DNA from: Bacteroidales bacterium UBA6207
GTDB lineage: Bacteria > Bacteroidota > Bacteroidia > Bacteroidales > F082
Assembly: GCA_002421995.1 (NCBI GenBank)
Contig: DISP01000256.1
Coordinates: 1-5,753 of the forward strand
Length of the DNA stretch: 5,753 nucleotides
Direction of reading: 5' to 3'
The notes beneath the pieces were generated by a model, which was not told where the DNA came from, did no database searches, and saw only the letters and a program-made list of their open reading frames with translations. The translations under genes were made by a program, and so were the position numbers. Of this stretch, positions 1 through 5,747 are shown one piece after another (the first letter of the stretch is position 1; each line of letters opens with the position of its first letter).

Positions 1-99
1 GCAATAGTTACCGCCTTTGATAAATTTCATGAAAAATATGACCAAATTATTGCGCAGGCGCTGCAGGAAACGCTCTCGGAAATAAAGCAAAAAATTTAA
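1..99 (+). CDS. C-terminal end of an unrecognised protein (partial)
   Basis: Reading frame 1 is open from the window edge to a TAA at 97-99 and gives 32 residues. The tail is charged and probably helical, with alternating hydrophobic and Glu/Lys/Gln residues (for example QALQETLSEIKQKI at the end). No motif is recognisable in so short a piece, so no function is assigned. The frame could be chance, but its helical composition and the promoter that follows it directly make a genuine gene end likely. No obvious terminator separates it from the pruA promoter. Confidence 0.6.
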   Translation, partial: AIVTAFDKFHEKYDQIIAQALQETLSEIKQKI

Positions 100-106
100 T
101 CATTGA

Positions 107-137
107 TTGGTAAAAGTAAGATTAAGTGCTACTTTTG
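107..137 (+). promoter_or_regulatory. Bacteroidota-type promoter of pruA
   Basis: A perfect -7 element TACTTTTG (consensus TAnnTTTG) lies at 130-137. A TTG at 107-109 sits 20 bp upstream, matching the -33 element and spacing known for the primary sigma factor of Bacteroidota. Transcription would start around 142-146, leaving a leader of about 45-50 nt before the pruA ATG. A second, poorer match (TACTTTTA, 171-178) lacks the final G and has a 22-bp spacing, so it was not chosen. Confidence 0.75.
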
Positions 138-141
138 CAAG

Positions 142-165
142 CGAATTGCATAAATATGCAACTCG
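142..165. promoter_or_regulatory. palindrome at the pruA transcription start, candidate operator
   Basis: TTGCATA (146-152) and TATGCAA (155-161) are perfect 7-bp inverted arms separated by AA. After one mismatched pair the symmetry continues with CGA (142-144) and TCG (163-165). The palindrome begins 4 bp after the -7 element, so it covers the predicted start site and early leader, where a bound repressor would block transcription. It could instead act as a small hairpin in the leader RNA. The regulator is not identifiable from the window. Confidence 0.5.
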
Positions 166-191
166 GTTAATACTTTTACATTACAGTGAAC

Positions 192-1820
192 ATGAATAAT
201 ACAATTTTTAAATTCGACAGCCCGCAAAACGAGCCGATTTTACAATACGGAAAAGGGAGTAAAGAAAGAGAACAAGTAGTTTCTGAGTTACAGCGTATTG
301 GCGGCGAACAAATTGAAATTCCGTTAATTATTGGAGGCAAAGAGGTAAGAACAGGCAAAACCGGAAAGGTTGTTATGCCTCATAATCATGGCACAACACT
401 GGCGATCTATCATCAAGCAACTGAAAAAGAAATACATCTGGCAATTAACGAAGCATTGAAAGCAAAAGAAATGTGGGAAAACTTGTCATGGATAGAGCGC
501 TCATCAATGATGTTACGTGCGGCGGAATTAATATCTAAAAGATACCGTAATTTGATTGTTGCATCTACAATGCTTGGCCAGGATAAAAATGTTTACCAGG
601 CAGAAATTGATGCAGCATGTGAAGTCATTGACTTTTTAAGGTATAATGTTTATTTTGCTTCTACAATTTATGATGATCAGCCAAAATCGGAATTTGGACA
701 GTTAAACAGGATGGAATACAGGGCATTGGAAGGTTTCATTTTTACCGTCTCTCCGTTTAATTTTACGGCAATTGCTTCAAATTTAAATATGTCAGTAGCT
801 CTGCTTGGAAATACAACCGTGTGGAAACCAGCAACAACTTCGTTATTGTCAAATTACTATTTGATGAAAATCTTTATGGAAGCAGGAATGCCCCCCGGTG
901 TTTTAAATTTCGTTCCGGGTTCAGGCTCATTAATTGGTAACACTGTGTTAAAACACAAAGATTTAGCAGGAATTCATTTTACCGGCTCAAACAGAACCTT
1001 TAACAGTTTGTGGCGGGGAGTGACTGAAAATCTTACCAACTATGTTTCATATCCAAAACTTGTTGGGGAGACAGGAGGAAAAGATTTTATTTTTGTTCAC
1101 AATTCGGCAAATCCTATCGAAGTTGCAACTGCAATTATTCGTGGTGCATTTGAATATCAGGGACAAAAATGTTCAGCTGCTTCACGTTCATACATTCCTC
1201 AATCACTTTGGAATGAGATAAAACAGCATTTACTTAATCAGATTTCACAAATAAAAGTTGGTGGCGTTGAAAATTTTGAAAATTTCGTGAATGCTGTTAT
1301 TGATGAAGATTCTTTTAACAATATTATGAATTACATCGAATTAGCCAAAGAATCGAAAGAGTGTGAAATTTTAGCAGGTGGAAAAGGTGATAAAACAGTT
1401 GGCTACTTTATTCAACCAACTATCATACAAACAACAAATCCTTTCTTCACTACAATGCAGGAAGAGATTTTTGGTCCTGTAATGACAATTTATGTTTATG
1501 ATGACAAAGATTATCAAGAAACGCTCAATATTTGCAATAAAACTTCGCCTTATGCATTAACAGGTTCAATTTTTGCAAACGATAAGTATGCAATGATACA
1601 AGCCTGCAGAACATTAAGATACGCAGCGGGTAATTTTTATATCAATGATAAACCAACGGGTGCAATGGTTGGTTTACAGCCTTTTGGTGGATCCAGAGGC
1701 TCAGGAACCAACGACAAATCAGGCGGCAGTTTGAATTTATTACGGTGGATAAGCCCAAGAACGATAAAAGAAACATTTTTACCTGCACATGATTTTAAAT
1801 ACCCGTTCATGGAAGTTTAA
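192..1820 (+). CDS. pruA: L-glutamate gamma-semialdehyde (1-pyrroline-5-carboxylate) dehydrogenase
   Basis: This enzyme oxidises glutamate semialdehyde, the open form of P5C, to glutamate with NAD+, the second step of proline breakdown in the cytoplasm. The 542-residue product has the length of the stand-alone ALDH4-type enzyme and is not a PutA fusion. Visible aldehyde dehydrogenase landmarks are SPFNF with Asn190, WKP with Lys212, FTGS in the NAD-binding region, ETGGK with catalytic Glu293, and GQKCS with nucleophile Cys327. The 34-residue Glu-Cys spacing is that of the ALDH4 family. The late PFGGSRGSGTNDK segment is the P5C dehydrogenase signature, which separates it from other aldehyde dehydrogenases. 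A GTG at 186 is in frame, but the ATG at 192 is the better start and loses only two residues. The gene is intact. A proline dehydrogenase partner is not in the window, and no clear terminator follows. Confidence 0.95.
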   Translation: MNNTIFKFDSPQNEPILQYGKGSKEREQVVSELQRIGGEQIEIPLIIGGKEVRTGKTGKVVMPHNHGTTLAIYHQATEKEIHLAINEALKAKEMWENLSWIERSSMMLRAAELISKRYRNLIVASTMLGQDKNVYQAEIDAACEVIDFLRYNVYFASTIYDDQPKSEFGQLNRMEYRALEGFIFTVSPFNFTAIASNLNMSVALLGNTTVWKPATTSLLSNYYLMKIFMEAGMPPGVLNFVPGSGSLIGNTVLKHKDLAGIHFTGSNRTFNSLWRGVTENLTNYVSYPKLVGETGGKDFIFVHNSANPIEVATAIIRGAFEYQGQKCSAASRSYIPQSLWNEIKQHLLNQISQIKVGGVENFENFVNAVIDEDSFNNIMNYIELAKESKECEILAGGKGDKTVGYFIQPTIIQTTNPFFTTMQEEIFGPVMTIYVYDDKDYQETLNICNKTSPYALTGSIFANDKYAMIQACRTLRYAAGNFYINDKPTGAMVGLQPFGGSRGSGTNDKSGGSLNLLRWISPRTIKETFLPAHDFKYPFMEV

Positions 1821-1988
1821 CAATGAAATTAGTGTCTGTTAGGTGTTAATCTATCCGGAGACTGCTAAAAAAACCTAAGTAAATCAATATCAATAAATAA
1901 AGCCGGGATTTCACAATCTGTGTGCGTGCATTTGCATTTGTACATCTCAAAATGCCTGCGTCCCAATTAAAATTCGAATCTTGGATAG

Positions 1989-2177
1989 ATTGAGAAGGCT
2001 CCGATAGCGTTCTATTTTAACCCCAGAGACCGCAATCCCGACAACTGTCAGGGGCCCAAAGGGCGCGGAGAAATCAATGATTGCCAGCTGTTACGTTCGT
2101 CTAACTTAAACAACAACGCGTCAGACAATTGCGGCCTTTACGCCTACCCGGCGATCTCTTCGGTTAAACTTTTTTAG
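1989..2177. other. GC-rich island open in overlapping frames on both strands, no start codon
   Basis: GC rises to about 50% here, against roughly 30-35% on either side. On the + strand a frame is open from the TAG at 1986-1988 to the TAG at 2175-2177. It encodes 62 residues, is Asn/Asp/Cys-rich with clusters such as NPDNC, NLNNN and SDNCGLYAYP, and has no ATG. On the - strand a 47-codon frame is open from 2090 down to its stop at 1947-1949, with stretches such as FSAPFGPLTVVGIAV and IERYRSLLNLSKIRI, again without a start. The island may be a dispersed intergenic repeat, a gene fragment or a non-coding RNA. I cannot identify it. Confidence 0.35.
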
Positions 2178-2287
2178 CCCTGAACGATGCGATTTCGTAT
2201 AAATCTCACCAAATGAATGGCAACTGAAATTTTGATTAAATAGCTTCGTAAAGTTTTCAGCAAACCATTAATTGATATTAATAACGA

Positions 2288-2340
2288 TGTGATTAGGGTT
2301 TAGATCGGACACTAAAAAACAAATCATTTCCTTAATCACA
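2288..2340. repeat. spaced inverted repeat (11-bp arms, 31-bp loop)
   Basis: TGTGATTAGGG (2288-2298) pairs with CCTTAATCACA (2330-2340) through 11 positions with one G-T wobble; the outer 8 bp are perfect. The loop is AT-rich and no T-run follows, so it is not a terminator. It may be a regulator site, a small structured RNA or a remnant end repeat. Chance cannot be excluded in AT-rich DNA. Confidence 0.35.
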
Positions 2341-2570
2341 ATAAATGTTCCCTCAATGTTAAGTGGAAATAGTAAATGCCTTCAATTTGAACAGATTTTC
2401 TTGACCTTTTCTCACTGCCGTAATAAATGTTTCAACCAAAGCAACATTCAAGCAACCGGTTGGTACCTGTGTAATGGAATTTTCTTTCTTTTGCCAAAAC
2501 TTAATTCACTTAGCTAAATGGCTATAAGCAGTGAAAAAATTGCTTTAACCTGAACAAAAAGACTACCTCA

Positions 2571-2996
2571 ATGCATATTAATGACTTTCAACTCAAAGAT
2601 TTTCCGTCAGTTACCTTCGATAAAATCCGCTATGGCGACACTGACAGGCAAGGACATGTGAACAATTCCGTTTTTTCAGCCTTTTTGGAGACTGGAAGGG
2701 TAGAACTGCTCTACGATCCAGATTTTCCCGGGCTCTCTGACGACACAAGTTTTGTGATCGCTTCGCTCAATCTCGTCTTCATCCGCGAAATCACTTGGCC
2801 GGGCAAGGTGGACATTGGTACCGGCATTCTAAAAATCGGACGTAGCTCAATCACGATCTTCCAAAAACTTTTTCAGAATGACGTGCTTGTAGCAAGTGCC
2901 GAAACTGTGGTCGTGCAGGTGAACCATATCCAAAAGCAAAGCACTCCGCTGAGCGAAAAAGCAAAAGCTTCCCTGGAAAAATGGCTGCTGGATTAG
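2571..2996 (+). CDS. acyl-CoA thioesterase, 4HBT/YbgC-type hotdog fold
   Basis: The 141-residue product has the usual length of a single-domain hotdog thioesterase. The family's N-terminal active-site signature is present: RYGDTDRQGHVNN (residues 20-32) followed by a Phe/Leu/Glu-rich helix (35-43). Asp25 aligns with the catalytic Asp17 of Pseudomonas 4-hydroxybenzoyl-CoA thioesterase (FGDCDPAG), and His29-Asn31-Asn32 is the form common in acyl-CoA thioesterases. The remaining beta-strands (about 60-120) follow the expected amphipathic pattern. It probably hydrolyses a cytoplasmic acyl-CoA, but the substrate cannot be read from the sequence. The ATG at 2571 is the first good start, preceded only by a weak purine-rich stretch. 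It stands alone between two long gaps; only weak 4-bp hairpins follow it, none a convincing terminator. Confidence 0.88.
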   Translation: MHINDFQLKDFPSVTFDKIRYGDTDRQGHVNNSVFSAFLETGRVELLYDPDFPGLSDDTSFVIASLNLVFIREITWPGKVDIGTGILKIGRSSITIFQKLFQNDVLVASAETVVVQVNHIQKQSTPLSEKAKASLEKWLLD

Positions 2997-3095
2997 CCCA
3001 TAATTGATGTGTATCATCTGAAAGCCGGTTTTTCTTACCGATTTTGATCTTATAACATGCTCACATAGAGCAGAATGTCTTTTATTAACTTTTAT

Positions 3096-3111
3096 TACGA
3101 AAACTTTCGTA
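3096..3111. promoter_or_regulatory. upstream operator of the blaI-M56 operon (candidate BlaI site)
   Basis: TACGAAA (3096-3102) and TTTCGTA (3105-3111) are perfect 7-bp inverted arms around AC. The site ends 8 bp before the -33 TTG. BlaI/MecI/CopY repressors bind as dimers to palindromes of this size, usually in pairs near their own promoter. A matching copy lies 56 bp downstream, centre to centre. Binding by the adjacent repressor is inferred. Confidence 0.7.
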
Positions 3112-3119
3112 CAAAATGC

Positions 3120-3150
3120 TTGACAGGATAGTAAGTCTGGACTACTTTTG
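3120..3150 (+). promoter_or_regulatory. Bacteroidota-type promoter of the blaI-M56 operon
   Basis: TACTTTTG at 3143-3150 is a perfect TAnnTTTG -7 element and TTG at 3120-3122 is the -33 element, with a 20-bp spacer identical to that of the pruA promoter. Transcription would begin near 3155-3159, giving a leader of only about 13-17 nt before the repressor ATG. Confidence 0.82.
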
Positions 3151-3151
3151 C

Positions 3152-3167
3152 TACGAAAATATTCGTA
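3152..3167. promoter_or_regulatory. downstream operator of the blaI-M56 operon (candidate BlaI site)
   Basis: TACGAA (3152-3157) and TTCGTA (3162-3167) are inverted arms in the same 16-bp frame as the upstream site. The inner seventh pair is mismatched (A opposite A), so this copy is slightly less symmetric. It starts one base after the -7 element, spans the predicted transcription start and ends 4 bp before the repressor ATG, an ideal position for autorepression. Confidence 0.7.
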
Positions 3168-3171
3168 CATC

Positions 3172-3555
3172 ATGCAAATAGCAATTAAACCCACAGATGC
3201 CGAACTCGAAATACTTCGTGTGATCTGGCTGCACGGCCCCTCAACAGTGAGGCAGATCAACGAAGTGCTGAACGAAAAAAAGGAGGTCGGTTACACTACT
3301 ACACTCAAGTTGCTGCAGATTATGGCGCAAAAGGGCATTGTGCGTGCCGATAAAAGCGACCGTTCGCATGTTTACACAGCGCTTTTAAAGGAGGAAGAAA
3401 CACAGATACATCTTGTTGATCAGTTGTTGAATGCTGCCTTTGGCGGCTCAGCAAAAAAATTGGTGATGCAGGCCTTAGGCAATGGCAAGGCAAGCAAAGC
3501 CGAGCTCGAAGAGATCAAAAAACTTATTCAGCAATTAGAAAGGGGGGAAGGATGA
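3172..3555 (+). CDS. BlaI/MecI/CopY-family transcriptional repressor
   Basis: This 127-residue protein has the length and architecture of BlaI/MecI repressors. An N-terminal winged helix (about residues 6-72) contains PTDAELEILRVIW, the VRQINEVLNE helix and the recognition segment VGYTTTLKLLQIMAQKG, then the wing DRSHVYTALL. A helical dimerisation tail (about 73-124) follows. It should bind the two palindromes at its own promoter. I chose the ATG at 3172. An in-frame TTG at 3148 would place the start inside the -7 element and upstream of the expected transcript start. By eye alignment, the Asn-Phe cleavage bond of staphylococcal BlaI corresponds to Gln100-Ala101 here. The last codon overlaps the M56 gene start (ATGA), so the two are translationally coupled. 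The true target set is unknown, so the symbol is left blank. Confidence 0.92.
   Translation: MQIAIKPTDAELEILRVIWLHGPSTVRQINEVLNEKKEVGYTTTLKLLQIMAQKGIVRADKSDRSHVYTALLKEEETQIHLVDQLLNAAFGGSAKKLVMQALGNGKASKAELEEIKKLIQQLERGEG
3541..3551 (+). promoter_or_regulatory. strong purine-rich ribosome binding site for the M56 gene
   Basis: The last codons of the repressor contain a run of G and A (AGGGGGGAAGG) directly before the overlapping ATG at 3552. This is the strongest Shine-Dalgarno-like sequence in the window and supports that start and coupled translation. Confidence 0.55.
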
Positions 3556-5618
3556 ACCTGACTGCTATCACTTCAGAAGCTGTTTTGTCGGCCATTGGAA
3601 TGAGCTTGCTCCATTCCTTGTGGCAGGTGGCACTTGTTGCCCTCATCATCTTTGCTTTGTTGCGGGTTTTACGACAGGCCACAGCCAACAGCCGCTATTT
3701 GGTTGCTTCGGCAGGATTGCTCACTGCAATGATTTTACCGGTTTTCACATTCTTCAAGCTCTACGAACCACAACAAGCTTTGACAGCCCTGCCCGATACA
3801 CAGGCAAGTCTGCTCGAGATTGCCTATACACTTGCCGACTCACAATTAAAGATCGAATCGCGATTGGATCAATTGATAGCTTTTGTTGAGCGCCTTGCTC
3901 CATCGGTGTTTTGGTTTTGGCTCACCGGGATGGTTGTGATGGCCCTGCGTATGAGTGGTGGCTATTATCTCGCGTTTCGTTACAGAAGCAAGGGTGTTGT
4001 GAGGGCCGAAAATCACTGGCAACAAAGGCTGCATCAGCTTGCTGTGAAGATGCAAATAAGATCGAAGGTCGAGCTGCTCGAATCCTATAAAACCACGGTA
4101 CCAATGGTAGTTGGCTTGTTGAAGCCTTGTATTATTGTGCCGGTTGGAACGCTGTCGCGACTGCCATTTGATCAGGTTGAGATGATTCTCGCACACGAGT
4201 TGGCGCACATCAGACGTGCTGATTTCTTTGTCAACTTTTTGCAATCGCTTATCGAAACAATCTTGTTTTTCAATCCTTTTGTTTGGTGGATTTCTTCTGT
4301 CATCAGGCTTGAACGCGAAAATATTTGCGACGACATGGCCCTTCGAACCACCGGAGGCTATCTTTCCCTTGCCAAAGCACTGGCAAATCTCTCAGTGGCC
4401 CTTGAGCCTATTCCGCTTTCTGATTCCTTAATTACATTTAATAAACTTAATACCATGAAACGAATCGAACGACTTATCAGCAAACCAAAGTTGAAACCAA
4501 CCGTAACCGAACGCATCAGTGTGGTGGTGTTTTCTTTCCTTTTTGTCCTTTTCATCACGGCCTCAGGCATGCTCACAGGCTCGAACAGCGATGCTGTAAG
4601 CAGTATTGATAATATTCAGTCAGTTGAAGAGGTTCCTGTAGCTAAACAAGATACTGTTGTAACAAAATCAAAAACCATCGAAGTGGAAAAGAAAGATGGT
4701 AAAGTTGTGAAGATGATCATTGACGGCAAAGAAGTGCCAAAAGAAGAACTTGACAAAGCCGGATTTGAATGGAAATCCGAAGACGGAAAAACCTCAAAGG
4801 TGATTGTCAAAAGCGTTGGAAATGCCACTACGGATGACATGGACACAGAAGTGACCGTGTGGACAGATGAAAACGGTAAGACAGTAGCCAAAAAAACCAT
4901 CCATGCGGGCGGCCCTGATGGTGGAATGAAGAACAAAACGATCATGGTCATTGCCGATTCCATTGACATCAATGATGGAGAAGCTAAAGTTATTGTGCGA
5001 CGGATGCCCGAAGGTAAAGCCGTTTTTAAATCAGGAGAGGAATCCTATACTTTTGATTTTGAGGTGGATGAAGATGAAATGGGCGATTTGGAGGGAGAGA
5101 ACCTAAAGCACTTTGTGATCCGAAAAAAGAATTTTCAAGACGAAGAGAACAACCTGCGCAGGCAGGCAGATGAATTGGTTTTGCAGGCTGACAAACTGAG
5201 GGCCGAAGCAGAAAAGTTGCAAAACACTGATGCTGACGCTGCTGCAAAAATGCAGGAAGAAGCCGTCATGCTGTCTGATCAGTCAGCTGCCATACACCAG
5301 TCTGCTGATGCAATCCAACATATTGCCTTTCCGGAGATGCCCGAGATGCCAGCACCACCACCGGCCTGGAAAGAACAAAGATTTGCGGTATTCGATACTG
5401 ATGAGCCAAACGAACGCCAATACCATGTGTTGTTGCGCAAAGAGCTTGTTTATGAAGGAATTATAAATCCAAAATCAAATGTACTTCTAAGCAAAAAACA
5501 GTTGATCATTGACAACCAGGTTGCAGACAGAAAGACCCACAAAATGGTTTTGAAGCGGTTTGAAGACATCACCGGAAGAAAAGTGGAAGCCAATGAGGCA
5601 GTGAGTTTGAAGAAATAA
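3552..5618 (+). CDS. M56-family (BlaR1-like) membrane metallopeptidase with non-PBP extracytoplasmic sensor region
   Basis: This is a zinc-peptidase signal transducer paired with the BlaI-type repressor. The N-terminal half is a full M56 domain with membrane segments at about 12-37 (containing the family's HSLWQ at 21-25), 48-68, 118-141 and 226-251. The VGLLKPCIIVP block lies at 187-197, the zinc motif HELAH at 215-219, and ERENICDD at 254-261 supplies the likely third ligand Glu (254 or 256). A basic stretch (about 300-316) precedes the last membrane span (322-342). The remaining 345 residues should be extracytoplasmic. They comprise a Lys/Glu/Asp/Val-rich strand region (about 345-525) containing IDGKEVPKEELDK, a coiled coil (about 531-586), a PEMPEMPAPPP linker (594-604) and a small C-terminal segment. 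No penicillin-binding SxxK or KTG-type sensor domain was seen, so a beta-lactam ligand is unlikely. The start overlaps the repressor stop and is supported by a strong ribosome site. Confidence 0.92.
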   Translation: MNLTAITSEAVLSAIGMSLLHSLWQVALVALIIFALLRVLRQATANSRYLVASAGLLTAMILPVFTFFKLYEPQQALTALPDTQASLLEIAYTLADSQLKIESRLDQLIAFVERLAPSVFWFWLTGMVVMALRMSGGYYLAFRYRSKGVVRAENHWQQRLHQLAVKMQIRSKVELLESYKTTVPMVVGLLKPCIIVPVGTLSRLPFDQVEMILAHELAHIRRADFFVNFLQSLIETILFFNPFVWWISSVIRLERENICDDMALRTTGGYLSLAKALANLSVALEPIPLSDSLITFNKLNTMKRIERLISKPKLKPTVTERISVVVFSFLFVLFITASGMLTGSNSDAVSSIDNIQSVEEVPVAKQDTVVTKSKTIEVEKKDGKVVKMIIDGKEVPKEELDKAGFEWKSEDGKTSKVIVKSVGNATTDDMDTEVTVWTDENGKTVAKKTIHAGGPDGGMKNKTIMVIADSIDINDGEAKVIVRRMPEGKAVFKSGEESYTFDFEVDEDEMGDLEGENLKHFVIRKKNFQDEENNLRRQADELVLQADKLRAEAEKLQNTDADAAAKMQEEAVMLSDQSAAIHQSADAIQHIAFPEMPEMPAPPPAWKEQRFAVFDTDEPNERQYHVLLRKELVYEGIINPKSNVLLSKKQLIIDNQVADRKTHKMVLKRFEDITGRKVEANEAVSLKK

Positions 5619-5638
5619 CGGTTTGTTTTGTTGAAGTG

Positions 5639-5674
5639 TCCCGGATTACTTAGAGGTAGTCCGGGATTTTTTTT
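5639..5674 (+). terminator. rho-independent terminator of the blaI-M56 operon
   Basis: TCCCGGATTAC (5639-5649) and GTAGTCCGGGA (5656-5666) form an 11-bp stem with one G-U pair around the loop TTAGAG. Eight T residues follow at once (5667-5674), then a further T-rich stretch. It lies 20 bp after the M56 stop codon and shows that the operon ends here. Confidence 0.93.
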
Positions 5675-5747
5675 ATTTCTTTTTTCTTCACGACTAAACT
5701 TTTAAACGTTATTTGCATCAAAAGCACGACAACAAAAAATTATTCAC

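Larger units (their letters stand above)
1821..2570. other. 750-bp intergenic stretch without a convincing gene
   Basis: Stop codons interrupt every frame, and no frame combines a start codon, a ribosome site and a recognisable protein. Three parts can be distinguished. The first, 1821-1985, is AT-rich and carries a short TGCATT tandem around 1927-1938. The second, about 1989-2177, is a GC-rich island described separately. The third, 2178-2570, is AT-rich and contains a spaced inverted repeat, the small palindromic stretch ATTAAT-TGAT-ATTAAT near 2270, and CAACCGGTTG at 2453-2462. A poor promoter match for the downstream thioesterase is TTCTTTTG at 2486-2493, with one mismatch and a TTG 23 bp upstream. 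No tRNA, rRNA or transposase remnant was recognised. Confidence 0.7.

Noticed and set aside
171..178. TACTTTTA as a second pruA promoter
   Set aside because: It lacks the final G, its nearest TTG is 22 bp away, and it would leave a leader too short compared with the perfect upstream match.
186..191. GTG start for pruA two codons upstream of the ATG
   Set aside because: The ATG at 192 is the stronger start codon and the two extra residues add nothing to the family alignment.
2193..2250. TTTCGTA (2193-2199) and TTCGTA (2245-2250), resembling operator half-sites
   Set aside because: Neither has an inverted partner at the right distance and no promoter is next to them.
2453..2462. Perfect 10-bp palindrome CAACCGGTTG
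   Set aside because: It is isolated, short and not placed at a convincing promoter; likely chance.
3030..3055. Possible thioesterase terminator (CGGT...ACCG with T-rich loop)
   Set aside because: Only 4 bp of stem and the T residues lie mainly in the loop rather than after it.
3148..3171. TTG start that would extend the repressor by eight residues
   Set aside because: It lies inside the -7 promoter element, upstream of the expected transcript start, and the family begins close to the PTDAE segment.
2847..3260. 137-codon open frame on the - strand across the thioesterase end and repressor start
   Set aside because: It is antisense to two recognised genes, crosses their promoter and operators, and has no recognisable protein features.
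3846..4244. Open - strand frame inside the M56 gene
   Set aside because: It is a shadow of the coding frame; its composition follows from the antisense of a membrane protein gene.
4578..5618. Penicillin-binding sensor domain as in BlaR1
   Set aside because: No SxxK, SxN or KTG set with domain-like spacing is visible, and the region is charged and partly coiled coil.
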